From Bradyrhizobium iriomotense (GTDB lineage Bacteria; Pseudomonadota; Alphaproteobacteria; Rhizobiales; Xanthobacteraceae): 64,000 bases of DNA. This document shows positions 1 to 10,691 of this stretch, one piece after another (position 1 is the first letter of the stretch; each line of letters begins with the position of its first letter). The stretch is from the NCBI RefSeq assembly GCF_030160715.1, contig NZ_BSOW01000002.1, positions 124,001 through 188,000 on the forward strand. The letters run 5' to 3'. The notes below the pieces were generated by a model, which saw only the letters and a program-made list of their open reading frames with translations, was not told the DNA's origin and did no database searches. A program made the translations under genes and the position numbers.

Positions 1-195
1 CTTCATCACCCGCACGGTGCGATCGAGGGCGATGGTCAACACGTCGCCGATCTTGATGGCGTGCCCCGGTGAGGTCTCGCGCACGCCATTGACGCGAACA
101 TGCCCGGACTCGACCAGCTCGGCCGCAGACGTGCGCGCTTTCACCACGCGAGCGTGCCACAGCCATTTGTCGATCCGCTGCCGCTCGGTCGTCGT
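1..195 (-). CDS. S4-domain RNA-binding protein (Hsp15-like), 3' part missing
   Basis: The first 65 codons of a minus-strand gene that runs off the left end. The translation contains RIDKWLWHARVVKAR and then VRVNGVRE, the signature of the S4 RNA-binding fold of heat-shock protein 15 (HslR), which in E. coli binds 50S subunits carrying stalled nascent chains. The helicase stop lies just upstream, and the helicase end (AAGGAG) would serve as its ribosome binding site, so the pair is probably translationally coupled. No ATG, GTG or TTG lies in this frame between the upstream in-frame stop and the conserved RIDKWLW block. The codon at the expected place (193-195) is ACG, seven bases after AAGGAG. 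Family identity is firm; the start is inferred. Confidence 0.75.
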
Positions 196-199
196 GGGA

Positions 200-3619
<3,420 letters not shown>

Positions 3620-3697
3620 TCTGGGGGGACTAGGTAATCGCGATTGGGGCGAATGTCAGTGGCGTTTGGAGGTGGAGTACTCGCCACACACACCACT

Positions 3698-3800
3698 GTC
3701 ATCGCCCGGCTTGACCGGGCGATCCAGTATTCCAGAGGCGGCTGTGCTCGAACCGAGGAGCCGCGGCGTACTGGATGCCCCGGTCAAGCCGGGCCATGAC
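3698..3800. repeat. Palindromic repeat, family F, copy 1
   Basis: About 100 bp bounded by complementary ends, with CCCGGCTTGACCGGGC near the left end and CCCCGGTCAAGCCGGGCC near the right. Inside is the phrase ATCCAGTATTCCAGAG and its partner CGTACTGGATG. The same arrangement recurs at 33526-33626, so this is a dispersed element rather than a one-off hairpin. It is probably a REP or MITE-like non-coding repeat; function unknown. Confidence 0.7.
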
Positions 3801-4146
3801 GGCGGAATGTGTGCAGGCAACTCCCACCTCCCCCGCAACTGTCTCATTTTGCAACGCTTTCTCGGCTGCACTTAAGCTTCGGAACGACTCCGGAACGAAT
3901 CGCGGCCGAATCGCTGACTCCCCTTGGCTTCCGGATTCGTTCACGCAACATCTCGCGCCAAGTCGATTTCAGGCGCACTAGATGGAGTTTTGACCGTCGG
4001 CACAAGCGGCGTTTTCGGGGCGAGTTCCTTAATGTTGGGGACGGGCCGGAGTCGAATCAGAATCGCGCGGGAGTCAAATGGATTCACGCGCCGACGCGGC
4101 CAAAACAAAATCTCGAAAACAACCCCATGCAAAGGAGTCGGAGCCC

Positions 4147-4306
4147 TTCCCTCCCCCCTTGTGGGGGAGGGTGGATCGCCGGCGCGAAAGCGGCGGCGAG
4201 ACGGGTGAGGGGTATCTCTCCACAGATGAGATCGGAGGAGGGAAACCCCTCATCCGGCGCTTCGCGCCACCTTCTCCCACAAGGGGAGAAGGGACGTCAG
4301 CGCGCA
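4147..4306. repeat. Palindromic repeat, family C, copy 1
   Basis: The element starts with CCTCCCCCCTTGTGGGGGAG and ends with CTTCTCCCACAAGGGGAGAA. In between are GGGTGAGGGG and CCCCTCATCCGGCGCTTCGCG. Related elements with the CTCTCCCGC...GCGGGAGAG theme occur at 5399-5596 and 10388-10501. When transcribed it would fold into long hairpins. It lies just downstream of the DUF3108 gene end and may act as an RNA 3'-end stabiliser, which is inference. Confidence 0.6.
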
Positions 4307-4319
4307 AGACCCGGACAAA

Positions 4320-5216
4320 TCACTGCGTCTTGGCGACCTTGGGCGGCTGGGGGGCGGTGATGAAGCTGGTGGCTTCCAGCATGGCGGGGCCGAGCGGCGT
4401 CGGGATCTTCACCCAGAACGGCACCAGGATGCGGGTGCCCGCGACGGGGGCGAAGGCGATCTCGATGCTGCGTTGGGCGGCGAGGTATTTAATTACCGGC
4501 CGATCAGGGATGTAGCCGGCCACCGGCACGAAATACAGCGCGCAGACCACGACCGGGCCGCGATAGCCCTTCTCCGCCTTCACGCTCTCCATGCGCTTGA
4601 AATCGAGCTTGAGGTCGTAGCGCATGCGGCCGTCGAACACGGGGGCACCCGTGTGGCAGGCCTCCGGCGACACCGGCTCGCCGGTGCCGGGCACGCGCAA
4701 CAGCGAGGCCGTCATCGGATCCCAGACGCCGCGGCGATGCGCCTCGGTGACGACGATGCGATCAGGATCGACCGGCGGCTCCGGCGCGATGCCGAACTCC
4801 TTCACATTGCCCTTGTCGAGGACGATGTGGATCTCCTCGGTCTTCTTCGAGGTGGTGGTGGAGGCCTGGTAGCCGGTCGCCACCAGCGCGCCGTTGACCA
4901 CGCGCCCCTGCGAGGCGCCGGTGCCGGACCCGCCGGTGAAGGATTTCAAAATGCCGATGGTGCCGCCGCTTGCCGCGGCCGAGAACACATCGTCCTGGAT
5001 GTCGATCGTCCAGGCGCCGCGGCCGACCGGAATGCCCGACAGCGTCGCCTCATACTGCGCCTCGAGCCGCCCTTGCGCGGCCGCAGGTGCCACGTCCCAG
5101 CCGAGGCCAAGACCGCAAAACGCAGCGAACGCCAGCCAGCCGCGCCGGCGCGACGAGAGCGCGACGGGGACCGGCCCGGGCGGAAGGGGGGATGGCGTGA
5201 TCACGTTCAGGTGCAA
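4320..5216 (-). CDS. DUF3108 family exported protein
   Basis: A 298-residue protein that I assign to DUF3108 from its overall pattern. The N-terminus has SRRRGWLAFAAFCGLGLGW followed by an Ala-rich stretch ending AAAQG, a typical Sec signal peptide with cleavage near residue 48, so the mature protein should be periplasmic. After the signal comes the family-type opening LEAQYEATLSGIPVGRGAW, and later KLDFKRMESV and VVVCALYFVPVAGY. DUF3108 proteins have no established activity; a beta-rich outer-membrane or periplasmic role is often assumed. It is divergent from rpmB, with the repeat-laden region 5217-5686 between them. The ATG at 5216 directly precedes the signal peptide. Confidence 0.85.
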   Translation of the reverse strand: MHLNVITPSPLPPGPVPVALSSRRRGWLAFAAFCGLGLGWDVAPAAAQGRLEAQYEATLSGIPVGRGAWTIDIQDDVFSAAASGGTIGILKSFTGGSGTGASQGRVVNGALVATGYQASTTTSKKTEEIHIVLDKGNVKEFGIAPEPPVDPDRIVVTEAHRRGVWDPMTASLLRVPGTGEPVSPEACHTGAPVFDGRMRYDLKLDFKRMESVKAEKGYRGPVVVCALYFVPVAGYIPDRPVIKYLAAQRSIEIAFAPVAGTRILVPFWVKIPTPLGPAMLEATSFITAPQPPKVAKTQ

Positions 5217-5626
5217 TCCAGTCGGTGCGCTAGTCTTTGTTACTTAAGCCAAAACCTGCGGCAAGCAATGTGCGCGGCGACAAACGGGACGTGCCGGGAC
5301 ATGGAACCGCTATCCTCTGTCGGCCCCGATTGCGCCCTTTATGTGATGGTAAGGCGTTTCAATCATTGCCGTTTTCGTGAGCGGCGCCGCATACTCGAAA
5401 ACCTCTCCCGCGTGCGGGAGAGGTCGGCGCGAAGCGCCGGGTGAGGGCTCTCTCCACCCGGGGACACCCTCGGTGAGCCTCGAAGGCCCTCGCCCGGGGA
5501 AGCAACCCTCACCCATAGCCGATGCTCCGCATCGGCGTTCTCCTTTAAGAACGGCGGCCGACGGCCGCCTATGCCTCTCCCGCAAGCGGGAGAGGGGGAA
5601 CGGCAGCGGCGCAAGCGCCCAAATCC
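5217..5626. other. Intergenic region between DUF3108 gene and rpmB promoter
   Basis: No gene seen. The first 180 bp should hold the promoter of the minus-strand DUF3108 gene, but I could not identify good hexamers. The rest is a composite of palindromic repeats (5399-5596), including a shorter unit at about 5514-5573 that recurs at about 25322-25380. Confidence 0.5.
5399..5596. repeat. Palindromic repeat, family C, copy 2, with nested family G unit
   Basis: The element is bounded by CCTCTCCCGCGTGCGGGAGAG on the left (starts at 5402) and CTCTCCCGCAAGCGGGAGAG on the right. The centre carries ACCCATAGCCGATGC, CATCGGCGTTCTC and AAGAACGGCGGCCG. That nested unit (about 5514-5573) recurs beside the J-domain gene at about 25322-25380, which suggests a mosaic built from two independent repeats. 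It lies just upstream of the rpmB promoter. Confidence 0.65.
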
Positions 5627-5655
5627 TTGACTACCCGCCCCTTCCCCCCTATACG
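5627..5655 (+). promoter_or_regulatory. Sigma-70-type promoter of rpmB
   Basis: TTGACT (5627-5632) and TATACG (5650-5655) are separated by exactly 17 bp. This is close to the housekeeping sigma consensus and correctly placed, with a leader of about 90 nt ahead of rpmB. Not experimentally shown. Confidence 0.7.
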
Positions 5656-5686
5656 TCCGCCCGCTCCCTGCAAGGACAGAGAATTT

Positions 5687-5749
5687 ATGACCCCCGTGGC
5701 GCCCCGAATGGCCGCCGCAAATCGCTGGGGGAACGGAAAGGGTTTTTAA
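5687..5749 (+). CDS. Candidate 20-codon leader peptide upstream of rpmB
   Basis: A short frame starts at ATG 5687, reads [20 protein letters not shown], and stops with TAA one base before the rpmB ATG. AAGGA lies about ten bases upstream of its ATG, and the whole frame falls inside the leader predicted from the promoter at 5627-5655. The stop abuts the rpmB start, so ribosomes finishing it could reinitiate on rpmB. It may be a coupled leader peptide or chance; no homologue is known to me. Confidence 0.3.
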   Translation: MTPVAPRMAAANRWGNGKGF

Positions 5750-5750
5750 C

Positions 5751-6059
5751 ATGTCTCGCCGCTGCGAACTGACGGCCAAGGGCCCCCTGACGGGCCACAA
5801 GGTCAGCCACTCCAACATCAAGACCAAGCGCCGCTTCCTGCCGAACCTCGTCAACGTGACGTTCATCTCGGAAGCCCTGGAGCGCAACGTGCGCCTGCGC
5901 GTCTCCACCAACGCGGTCAAGAGCGTCGACCACAATGGCGGCCTCGACGCCTACCTGCTCAAGGCCAAAGCCGACGCCCTGTCGCCGCGCGCCCTCGAAC
6001 TGAAGCGCCAGATCCAGAAGAAGGTCGGCGGCGCTGCGCCCGAGAAGAAGGCGAGCTAA
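5751..6059 (+). CDS. rpmB: 50S ribosomal protein L28
   Basis: A 102-residue protein with the L28 hallmarks: [20 protein letters not shown] at the start, then [13 protein letters not shown], and [23 protein letters not shown]28 is a component of the large ribosomal subunit. Alphaproteobacterial versions lack zinc cysteines and are longer at the C-terminus, as here ([13 protein letters not shown]). The purine-rich GGAAAGGG upstream serves as ribosome binding site. It is transcribed from the promoter at 5627-5655 and followed by a strong intrinsic terminator at 6130-6160, so it is probably monocistronic. Confidence 0.97.
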   Translation: MSRRCELTAKGPLTGHKVSHSNIKTKRRFLPNLVNVTFISEALERNVRLRVSTNAVKSVDHNGGLDAYLLKAKADALSPRALELKRQIQKKVGGAAPEKKAS

Positions 6060-6129
6060 GAGTTTTCCGAGCTGGGGCTAGGGCGAGTAAGCGTCTAGTC
6101 GAGTAAGCTTAGAGAGTTGAGTTTGAGTA

Positions 6130-6160
6130 ACGGCCGGGTCGAAAGATCCGGCCGTTTTTG
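6130..6160 (+). terminator. Rho-independent terminator of rpmB
   Basis: ACGGCCGGGTC, loop GAAA, then GATCCGGCCGT, followed directly by a T run (TTTTTG). The long G+C-rich stem with a T tail sits 70 bp past the rpmB stop. Confidence 0.85.
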
Positions 6161-6244
6161 TTGTCGCGTCATGAGGCGCCGAATCTATTTCTATGTAAGA
6201 TTGTGTCGATTTCAGTTGTGGCTACTTTCGATAGGGTCCGAAGG

Positions 6245-7480
6245 GTGGCGGGAACGAGACAGCCAAGCGAGGCAGCCGAGAAAGAGCTTAAGGGCGACTC
6301 TCCGCTTCAGTCCCTAGAGGATGATGAATTCGGCCTTGCTGAGATTACGCTCAGCATTTCTAGAATTCTCGCAACACGCATATCAGCCGACGGTTACGTC
6401 TTAGGCTTGGAAGGCGCTTGGGGAAGCGGAAAATCTACGCTAGCCAATTTCATAGCCGAACAGCTCGCAAAATATAACGAGCATGTCGTTGTGCGATTCG
6501 AGCCTTGGCTTATTGGCGAGAGGAATGCACTTATTGCTGCATTCCTCGGCCAGCTAGCACAAAAAATAGAAGTCGTTGAGAGCCAACAAAACCACTCATG
6601 GCACCCGTCAAGATGGCGGCTTGGGCGGCTTTCCAAACGGCTATCTGGCAAAATGCGACGTTACGGCGAATACATGGGAGCCTTTGCTGTGCCCATTGGG
6701 AGCGCGAGCGCATTGGATCCAACGGGCTCGACGGCTCTCGCGGCGACCGGTCTCAAGACTGCTAGTGTCTTTGCCAAGTTCTTTGGCAAAGCTCCTTCCA
6801 TTGAGCAACTGAAGGCAGAGATTGTGAGCGGGCTGCACGCCATCCGTGACCTGCTCGCAAACATCCGCTTCACAGTCATCATCGACGATACTGATCGCTT
6901 AGAACCCTACGAAGCAGTGGAGCTTTTGCGGCTAGTTCGAAAGGTCGCGGACTTCCCATTTGTTACTTATGTCATTTGCTTTGATGCGAACGTGCTGTCT
7001 CAGCAGGTGAACCACGCCCTGGAAATTCAAGATGGACGCCTTTACATCGAAAAAATATTTCAAGACGTTGTTCACGTTCCTCCGCAAGAGCCGTTTGCTT
7101 TGCGAAGATATCTCCAGAGGCTCTTGAAGCAGTCCTTTCCGATCGAGATGGGAAGCAGCCTCGACGATCACGAAGTTCAATTCCGAAAAGAGGCGCTGTT
7201 CAATCGTTGGTGCGGGTTGCTAGTGAACACGCCAAGAGATGTCGTGCGATTGTATCAAGCAGTTGAGCTTGCTTGGCCGTATGTTCCCAAAGGGCTCGAT
7301 TTCCTTGACTTCGTTTGGCTTCAGCTGTTGAAGCTCAAGTGGCCGGACCTCTACTTGTGGACGCGGGACTATCTACGAGACGTCGGAAGCTATCGCGATC
7401 GCGGGAGGGTCGCCGACAAGGAGCGTGCAGCAGAGGCTCAAAGATTGCTCAAGTTGCTTGAGCTACCATCCGTTGCATGA
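6245..7480 (+). CDS. KAP-type P-loop NTPase, probably frameshifted at the 3' end
   Basis: A KAP-family P-loop NTPase with Walker A GAWGSGKST, Walker B FTVIIDDTDRL, and the family-type segments YVICFDANVL and YIEKIFQDVVHVPP. KAP NTPases often have membrane segments and occur in phage-exclusion or signalling contexts; the role here is unknown. Base composition is clearly lower in G+C than the neighbours, with many TTA, ATA and AGA codons, which suggests horizontal acquisition. The reading frame ends at 7480, but a KAP-like continuation (YHPLHEQYIRYFADP) is open in another frame at 7425-7664, so a single-base indel near 7450-7480 has probably split the gene. GTG 6245 is chosen because AGGG lies eight bases upstream; an earlier GTG at 6218 and a TTG inside the rpmB terminator are also in frame. 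Confidence 0.7.
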   Translation: MAGTRQPSEAAEKELKGDSPLQSLEDDEFGLAEITLSISRILATRISADGYVLGLEGAWGSGKSTLANFIAEQLAKYNEHVVVRFEPWLIGERNALIAAFLGQLAQKIEVVESQQNHSWHPSRWRLGRLSKRLSGKMRRYGEYMGAFAVPIGSASALDPTGSTALAATGLKTASVFAKFFGKAPSIEQLKAEIVSGLHAIRDLLANIRFTVIIDDTDRLEPYEAVELLRLVRKVADFPFVTYVICFDANVLSQQVNHALEIQDGRLYIEKIFQDVVHVPPQEPFALRRYLQRLLKQSFPIEMGSSLDDHEVQFRKEALFNRWCGLLVNTPRDVVRLYQAVELAWPYVPKGLDFLDFVWLQLLKLKWPDLYLWTRDYLRDVGSYRDRGRVADKERAAEAQRLLKLLELPSVA

Positions 7481-7664
7481 GCAGTATATTCGCTATTTTG
7501 CGGACCCTGGTGAAACGCTGGAGCGCTTACGACAATTGGCGACAAAATCACGCCGCGGCGCGGACTCGAGAGCAGCGCAGAAGTTGCTTTCGGCTTGGGT
7601 TCCGCTGCCTAGTGAGACCCTAAAGAGCGAGCTTCAAGGTGATGTTGATGATGCCACTAGCTGA
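7425..7664 (+). pseudogene. Out-of-frame C-terminal remnant of the KAP NTPase gene
   Basis: This frame encodes YHPLHEQYIRYFADPGETL and then a charged helix-like stretch to a stop at 7664. It overlaps the end of the upstream KAP frame, has no ribosome binding site at its first ATG, and continues the protein where the first frame breaks off. I read it as the displaced C-terminus of one ancestral gene rather than a separate gene. A real sequence frameshift and an assembly error cannot be separated from the sequence alone. Confidence 0.5.
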
Positions 7665-7692
7665 CGGCATGCATCCAAAAGATCACTCCTCC

Positions 7693-7915
7693 CCATTTTG
7701 CGCTATGCTCGCCCCGGTAGCACAGCGGAGGGTATGCTTCGATGGAGCACGAGCAAAAACGAATCCAAGGCCAAACCCAAGACCAACGTCATCTGCTGCG
7801 ACGGCACGGGCAATGAAATCAGCGAGAACATCTCCAACGTCCTGAAGCTCTATCGCTGCCAGCGCAAGACCGACAAAGCGCGGCCGCGGCAGCCGGAGTT
7901 CTATGATCCCGGCCT
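7693..7915 (+). pseudogene. Truncated, frameshifted copy of the DUF2235 gene 5' end
   Basis: About 220 bp closely matches the region 12188-12423 of the intact DUF2235 gene, including its upstream sequence (CGCTATGCTCGCCCCGGTAG here, CGCTATACTCGCCCCGGTAG there) and its ATG (7742). The protein match covers VICCDGTGNEISENISNVLK and FYDPG. A base lost shortly after the ATG puts the start out of frame with the conserved part, and similarity stops abruptly after GATCCCGGC. The catalytic part is absent, so this is a dead 5' fragment. The unassigned stretch 7916-8201 that follows shows no gene. Confidence 0.85.
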
Positions 7916-8201
7916 CTCGCACGACGGCTCGAACGGCGTCGTAGAAGCGTCGACATTGGATCGCTTTGCGAAGGCCGCTTCCCGCTCATACGGACGCGGG
8001 GGATCGCGTTCGTCAGCGTGTCGGCGGTCAAAGGTGGACCGGAACAACCGGACTGCCCCCGAAAACAACGCGAATGCCCCAAAGCGTTAGCGCCGGGCCC
8101 GCGCGTTAACCGTCCATTAACCAACGCAGCCTAGCCTCCAGTCATCGTCCAGTCATCATTAGCCCGAAATGCCTCCCCGGTTCGCTCCAGGAGAAGAGCC
8201 G

Positions 8202-8714
8202 ATGCGCGTTGAGTTGCTGACGTATGCCGATCTAGGTGTCCGCCTCGGAATCTCGCGCGAGGCGGCTCGTTCGCTTGCGAGGCGGCGCCGGTTGCCGCGC
8301 TTGCGTTCGGATGAGGGCAAGGCCCTGGTGAGCGTTGATTTCTCCGAACTGCGGCATACGCCCCGCCCGCGACGCGGTCGGCAGGCGGACCCCGTCGCCG
8401 CCTCCATGGCGAAGATCGAGGCATTCAGGAGCGAGGCATTCAAGGCGGAGATCGCGCGGCTGGAGGCAGAGGCAGCCGGCTACAGGGCGGATTTCGAGCG
8501 CGAGCGCGAGCGCGCCGATCGCCTGGCCGTCGAGCTGCTGCAGGCGGCTGCCGAGACGACGGCCGCCGATGAGTGGGCGGCGCGATTGGAAGACGAAGTG
8601 GCCGCTTTGCGGACCGGTCGCCGGGCTGGCGGCTGGATCGCCGGACAAGCCGCGCTTCGATTGGGACGTTTGGCCGCTTCCATCGTGGAATCAGATCGCG
8701 CGGCCCGCAGGTAG
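8202..8714 (+). CDS. Small HTH plus coiled-coil protein next to ftsZ paralogue
   Basis: A 170-residue protein of no family I can name. Residues 1-50 ([20 protein letters not shown], then [13 protein letters not shown]) look like a helix-turn-helix with a basic recognition region. Residues about 70-135 are Glu/Arg/Ala-rich heptads ([20 protein letters not shown]) predicted to be a coiled coil, and the C-terminus is basic. This layout resembles KfrA-like DNA-binding coiled-coil proteins, by analogy only. The ATG at 8202 is preceded by AGGAGAAG and preferred over an ATG 33 bases upstream. The FtsZ paralogue starts 50 bp downstream, so the two probably form one operon. Confidence 0.7.
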   Translation: MRVELLTYADLGVRLGISREAARSLARRRRLPRLRSDEGKALVSVDFSELRHTPRPRRGRQADPVAASMAKIEAFRSEAFKAEIARLEAEAAGYRADFERERERADRLAVELLQAAAETTAADEWAARLEDEVAALRTGRRAGGWIAGQAALRLGRLAASIVESDRAARR

Positions 8715-8764
8715 CACCCGATACTTTCTCAAATCCCCAGTCTGCCGGAGCAACCGAGGACAGA

Positions 8765-10024
8765 ATGACTGACATCACCGATATCCGCGAAATGAGGGCG
8801 CGCATCGTCGTGTTCGGGGTCGGCGGCGCCGGCGGCAATGCCGTCAACAACATGATCACGGCCGGGCTGGAAGGGGTCGACTTCGTCGTCGCCAATACCG
8901 ACGCGCAGGCGCTTGCCATGTCGAAGGCCATGCGACTCATCCAGCTGGGCACCCACGTGACCAAGGGCCTTGGCGCCGGCTCCCAGCCCGACCTGGGACG
9001 CGCCGCAGCCGAAGAGGCCATCGATACGATCCGCGATCATTTGAAGGGCGCACACATGGTGTTCGTGACCGCCGGCATGGGCGGCGGCACCGGCACCGGG
9101 GCTGCACCCATCATCGCCAGGACCGCGCGCGAGCTTGGCATTCTCACCATCGGCGTGGTCACCAAGCCGTTCTACTTCGAGGGCCAGCGCCGCATGCGCT
9201 CCGCCGAAGCCGGCATCGAGGAGCTGCTGAAGACGGTCGATACCCTCTTGATCATCCCGAACCAGAACCTGTTCCGGGTGGCCAGCGCGAAGACCACATT
9301 CGCCGATGCCTTCGCCCTTGCCGACCAGGTGCTTTATTCGGGCGTGGCCTGCATCAGCGACCTCATCGTCAAGGAAGGCCTGATCAACCTCGATTTCGCC
9401 GACGTGCTCTCCGTCATGCGCGAGAAGGGCAAGGCCATGATGGGACGGGGCGAGGCGTCCGGCGAGAAGCGCGTGCTCGCCGCTGCTGTCGCCGCAATAT
9501 CCAATCCGTTGATCGAGAACCCCTCGATCAAGCGCGCCAGTGGCCTCATCATCTCCATCACCGGCGGCAAGGATCTCATGCTGTACGAGGTCGACGAAGC
9601 CGCGACCCGGATTCGCGACGAGGCTGACCCGGACGCCAACATCATCGTCGGCGCGTCCTTCGATGAAAGCCTCGAAGGCATCGTCCGCGTCTCGGTGGTG
9701 GCGACCGGCATCGATAATCTCGACGCGGCGCAGCAGACCGAACCGGCGGAAAGCCCGCTGACGCAGCTCGCCGGCCGGCTGCGCAACGACAGCCGCCGCA
9801 TCGCCGATCGCATCGAGCGCAGCGCACCGCTGCCGCAAGTCGAGAGCCCGCCGCTCCGCCCGGCGGCTGCCCGCCCCGCGGGGCCACCGCCAAGGCCAAA
9901 TCCGGACCATGCGCGCCACGCGGCGCCGCGGCCGGTCGATCCCTACGGCCGCCCCTCTCCGCGCAATGCGCCCGACGACGGCATTCTCGATATCCCCGCC
10001 TTCCTGCGCCGCACCGCGAACTGA
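8765..10024 (+). CDS. ftsZ: FtsZ paralogue with short linker (cell division GTPase)
   Basis: A 419-residue tubulin-like GTPase. The nucleotide-binding start [17 protein letters not shown], the signature [10 protein letters not shown], and the T7-loop motif NLDFADV are intact, so GTP binding and hydrolysis are expected. The C-terminus ends [16 protein letters not shown], matching the conserved peptide that binds FtsA and ZapA-type partners. The Pro/Arg-rich linker is short (about 80 residues). The main FtsZ of Bradyrhizobium is longer and lies in the dcw cluster; no dcw genes surround this copy, so it is probably a secondary FtsZ. The ATG at 8765 follows AGGACAGA. It may modulate the principal Z-ring; that is inference. 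Confidence 0.92.
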   Translation: MTDITDIREMRARIVVFGVGGAGGNAVNNMITAGLEGVDFVVANTDAQALAMSKAMRLIQLGTHVTKGLGAGSQPDLGRAAAEEAIDTIRDHLKGAHMVFVTAGMGGGTGTGAAPIIARTARELGILTIGVVTKPFYFEGQRRMRSAEAGIEELLKTVDTLLIIPNQNLFRVASAKTTFADAFALADQVLYSGVACISDLIVKEGLINLDFADVLSVMREKGKAMMGRGEASGEKRVLAAAVAAISNPLIENPSIKRASGLIISITGGKDLMLYEVDEAATRIRDEADPDANIIVGASFDESLEGIVRVSVVATGIDNLDAAQQTEPAESPLTQLAGRLRNDSRRIADRIERSAPLPQVESPPLRPAAARPAGPPPRPNPDHARHAAPRPVDPYGRPSPRNAPDDGILDIPAFLRRTAN

Positions 10025-10078
10025 GCGGGCGCGAGAGCGGGGTTGCCTGCCTGGCAACCAGCGAGCCCAACACAGCTC

Positions 10079-10193
10079 GTCATCCCGGGGCATCGCGAAG
10101 CGATGAGCCCGGGATCCATTGGACCGCAGTGAGTGTTGAGCAATGGATTCCGGGCTTGCGCTGACGCGCGCCCCGGAATGACGGAGCAAAACA
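10079..10193. repeat. Inverted-repeat element with GTCATCCCGGGG ends
   Basis: It opens with GTCATCCCGGGGC and closes with CCCCGGAATGACG, with AGCCCGGGATCCATTG and CAATGGATTCCGGGCTTG inside. The nested complementary segments would form a long cruciform or RNA hairpin just downstream of the ftsZ paralogue. Confidence 0.7.
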
Positions 10194-10225
10194 ACAACTC
10201 TCCGATGCTGGAAATGGGCCGCTGC

Positions 10226-10329
10226 TAAAGCGCGATGAGATTAGGATGAATCATCATCGCGCTTTAGGTTGTTGTTTGCGCATGATCTTTTCGGAAAACC
10301 GTTTCACACTTTTCCGGATCATGCTTTAG
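10226..10329 (+). repeat. Repeat family B, copy 1
   Basis: It starts with the hairpin TAAAGCGCGATGA...TCATCGCGCTTTA and ends with CTTTTCCGGATCATGCTTTAG. A second copy in the same direction is at 10529-10659. Confidence 0.75.
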
Positions 10330-10387
10330 GCAACTCGAGAGCAGAATGTCTTTTGCTTGACTCGATCGAGCCGCGGGCTCGCTCAAC

Positions 10388-10501
10388 CTCTCCCGCTTGC
10401 GGGGGAGGTCGCGCGAAGCGCCGGGTGGGGGCTCTCTCCGCATTGGAGTCCCGATTGCGGAAGCCCCCTCTCCCCGACCCTCTCCCGCAAGCGGGAGAGG
10501 G
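10388..10501. repeat. Palindromic repeat, family C, copy 3
   Basis: The left end is CCTCTCCCGCTTGCGGGGGA and the right end CCTCTCCCGCAAGCGGGAGA. The centre carries GCGCGAAGCGCCGGGTGGGG. It matches the element at 5399-5596 in both ends and centre. Confidence 0.65.
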
Positions 10502-10528
10502 AGCACACCCCCGTGCGCAATTGCGCAC

Positions 10529-10659
10529 TAAAGCGCGATGAGATTGGGATGAATCGTCATCGCGCTTTAGGTTGTCGTTTGAGCATGATCTCCGCGCAAA
10601 CGCGTTCCGCGTTTGTCGCGAGGGAAAACCGCTTCGCACTTTTCCGGATCATGCTCTAG
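10529..10659 (+). repeat. Repeat family B, copy 2 (with insertion)
   Basis: The same element as 10226-10329, with the same opening hairpin and closing CTTTTCCGGATCATGCTCTAG. It carries about 30 extra bases in the middle containing the palindromic AACGCGTTCCGCGTT. The extra block fits between the GCATGATC and GAAAACCG motifs shared by both copies. Confidence 0.75.
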
Positions 10660-10691
10660 GCCGGGACGACAACTCTATTCACGCTGCCCTG

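Larger units (their letters stand above)
3620..4319. other. 700-bp intergenic region with two palindromic repeat elements
   Basis: No gene is convincingly supported here. The left part holds a palindromic repeat (3698-3800) and the right part a second one (4147-4306). Between them is about 330 bp of unassigned sequence. A 63-codon minus-strand frame at 3941-4132 has a protein-like composition but no ribosome binding site and no family I recognise. The two flanking genes, the helicase and the DUF3108 gene, are both on the minus strand. Confidence 0.5.
10025..10691. other. 667-bp intergenic region filled with repeats
   Basis: No gene seen. The region is almost entirely dispersed repeats: an inverted-repeat element (10079-10193), two copies of one element in direct orientation (10226-10329 and 10529-10659), and a family C palindrome between them (10388-10501). 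The two flanking genes converge on it. Confidence 0.7.

Noticed and set aside
3941..4132. 63-codon minus-strand frame in the first intergenic gap
   Set aside because: Its tail has plausible protein composition, but there is no Shine-Dalgarno and no family I recognise. Kept out as a gene for lack of support.
7425..7490. Programmed ribosomal frameshift in the KAP gene
   Set aside because: No slippery heptamer or downstream pseudoknot is visible; a plain indel is simpler.
10226..10659. Possible CRISPR-like direct repeats
   Set aside because: Only two copies, more than 100 bp each, with a different repeat between; no short-spacer pattern and no cas genes.
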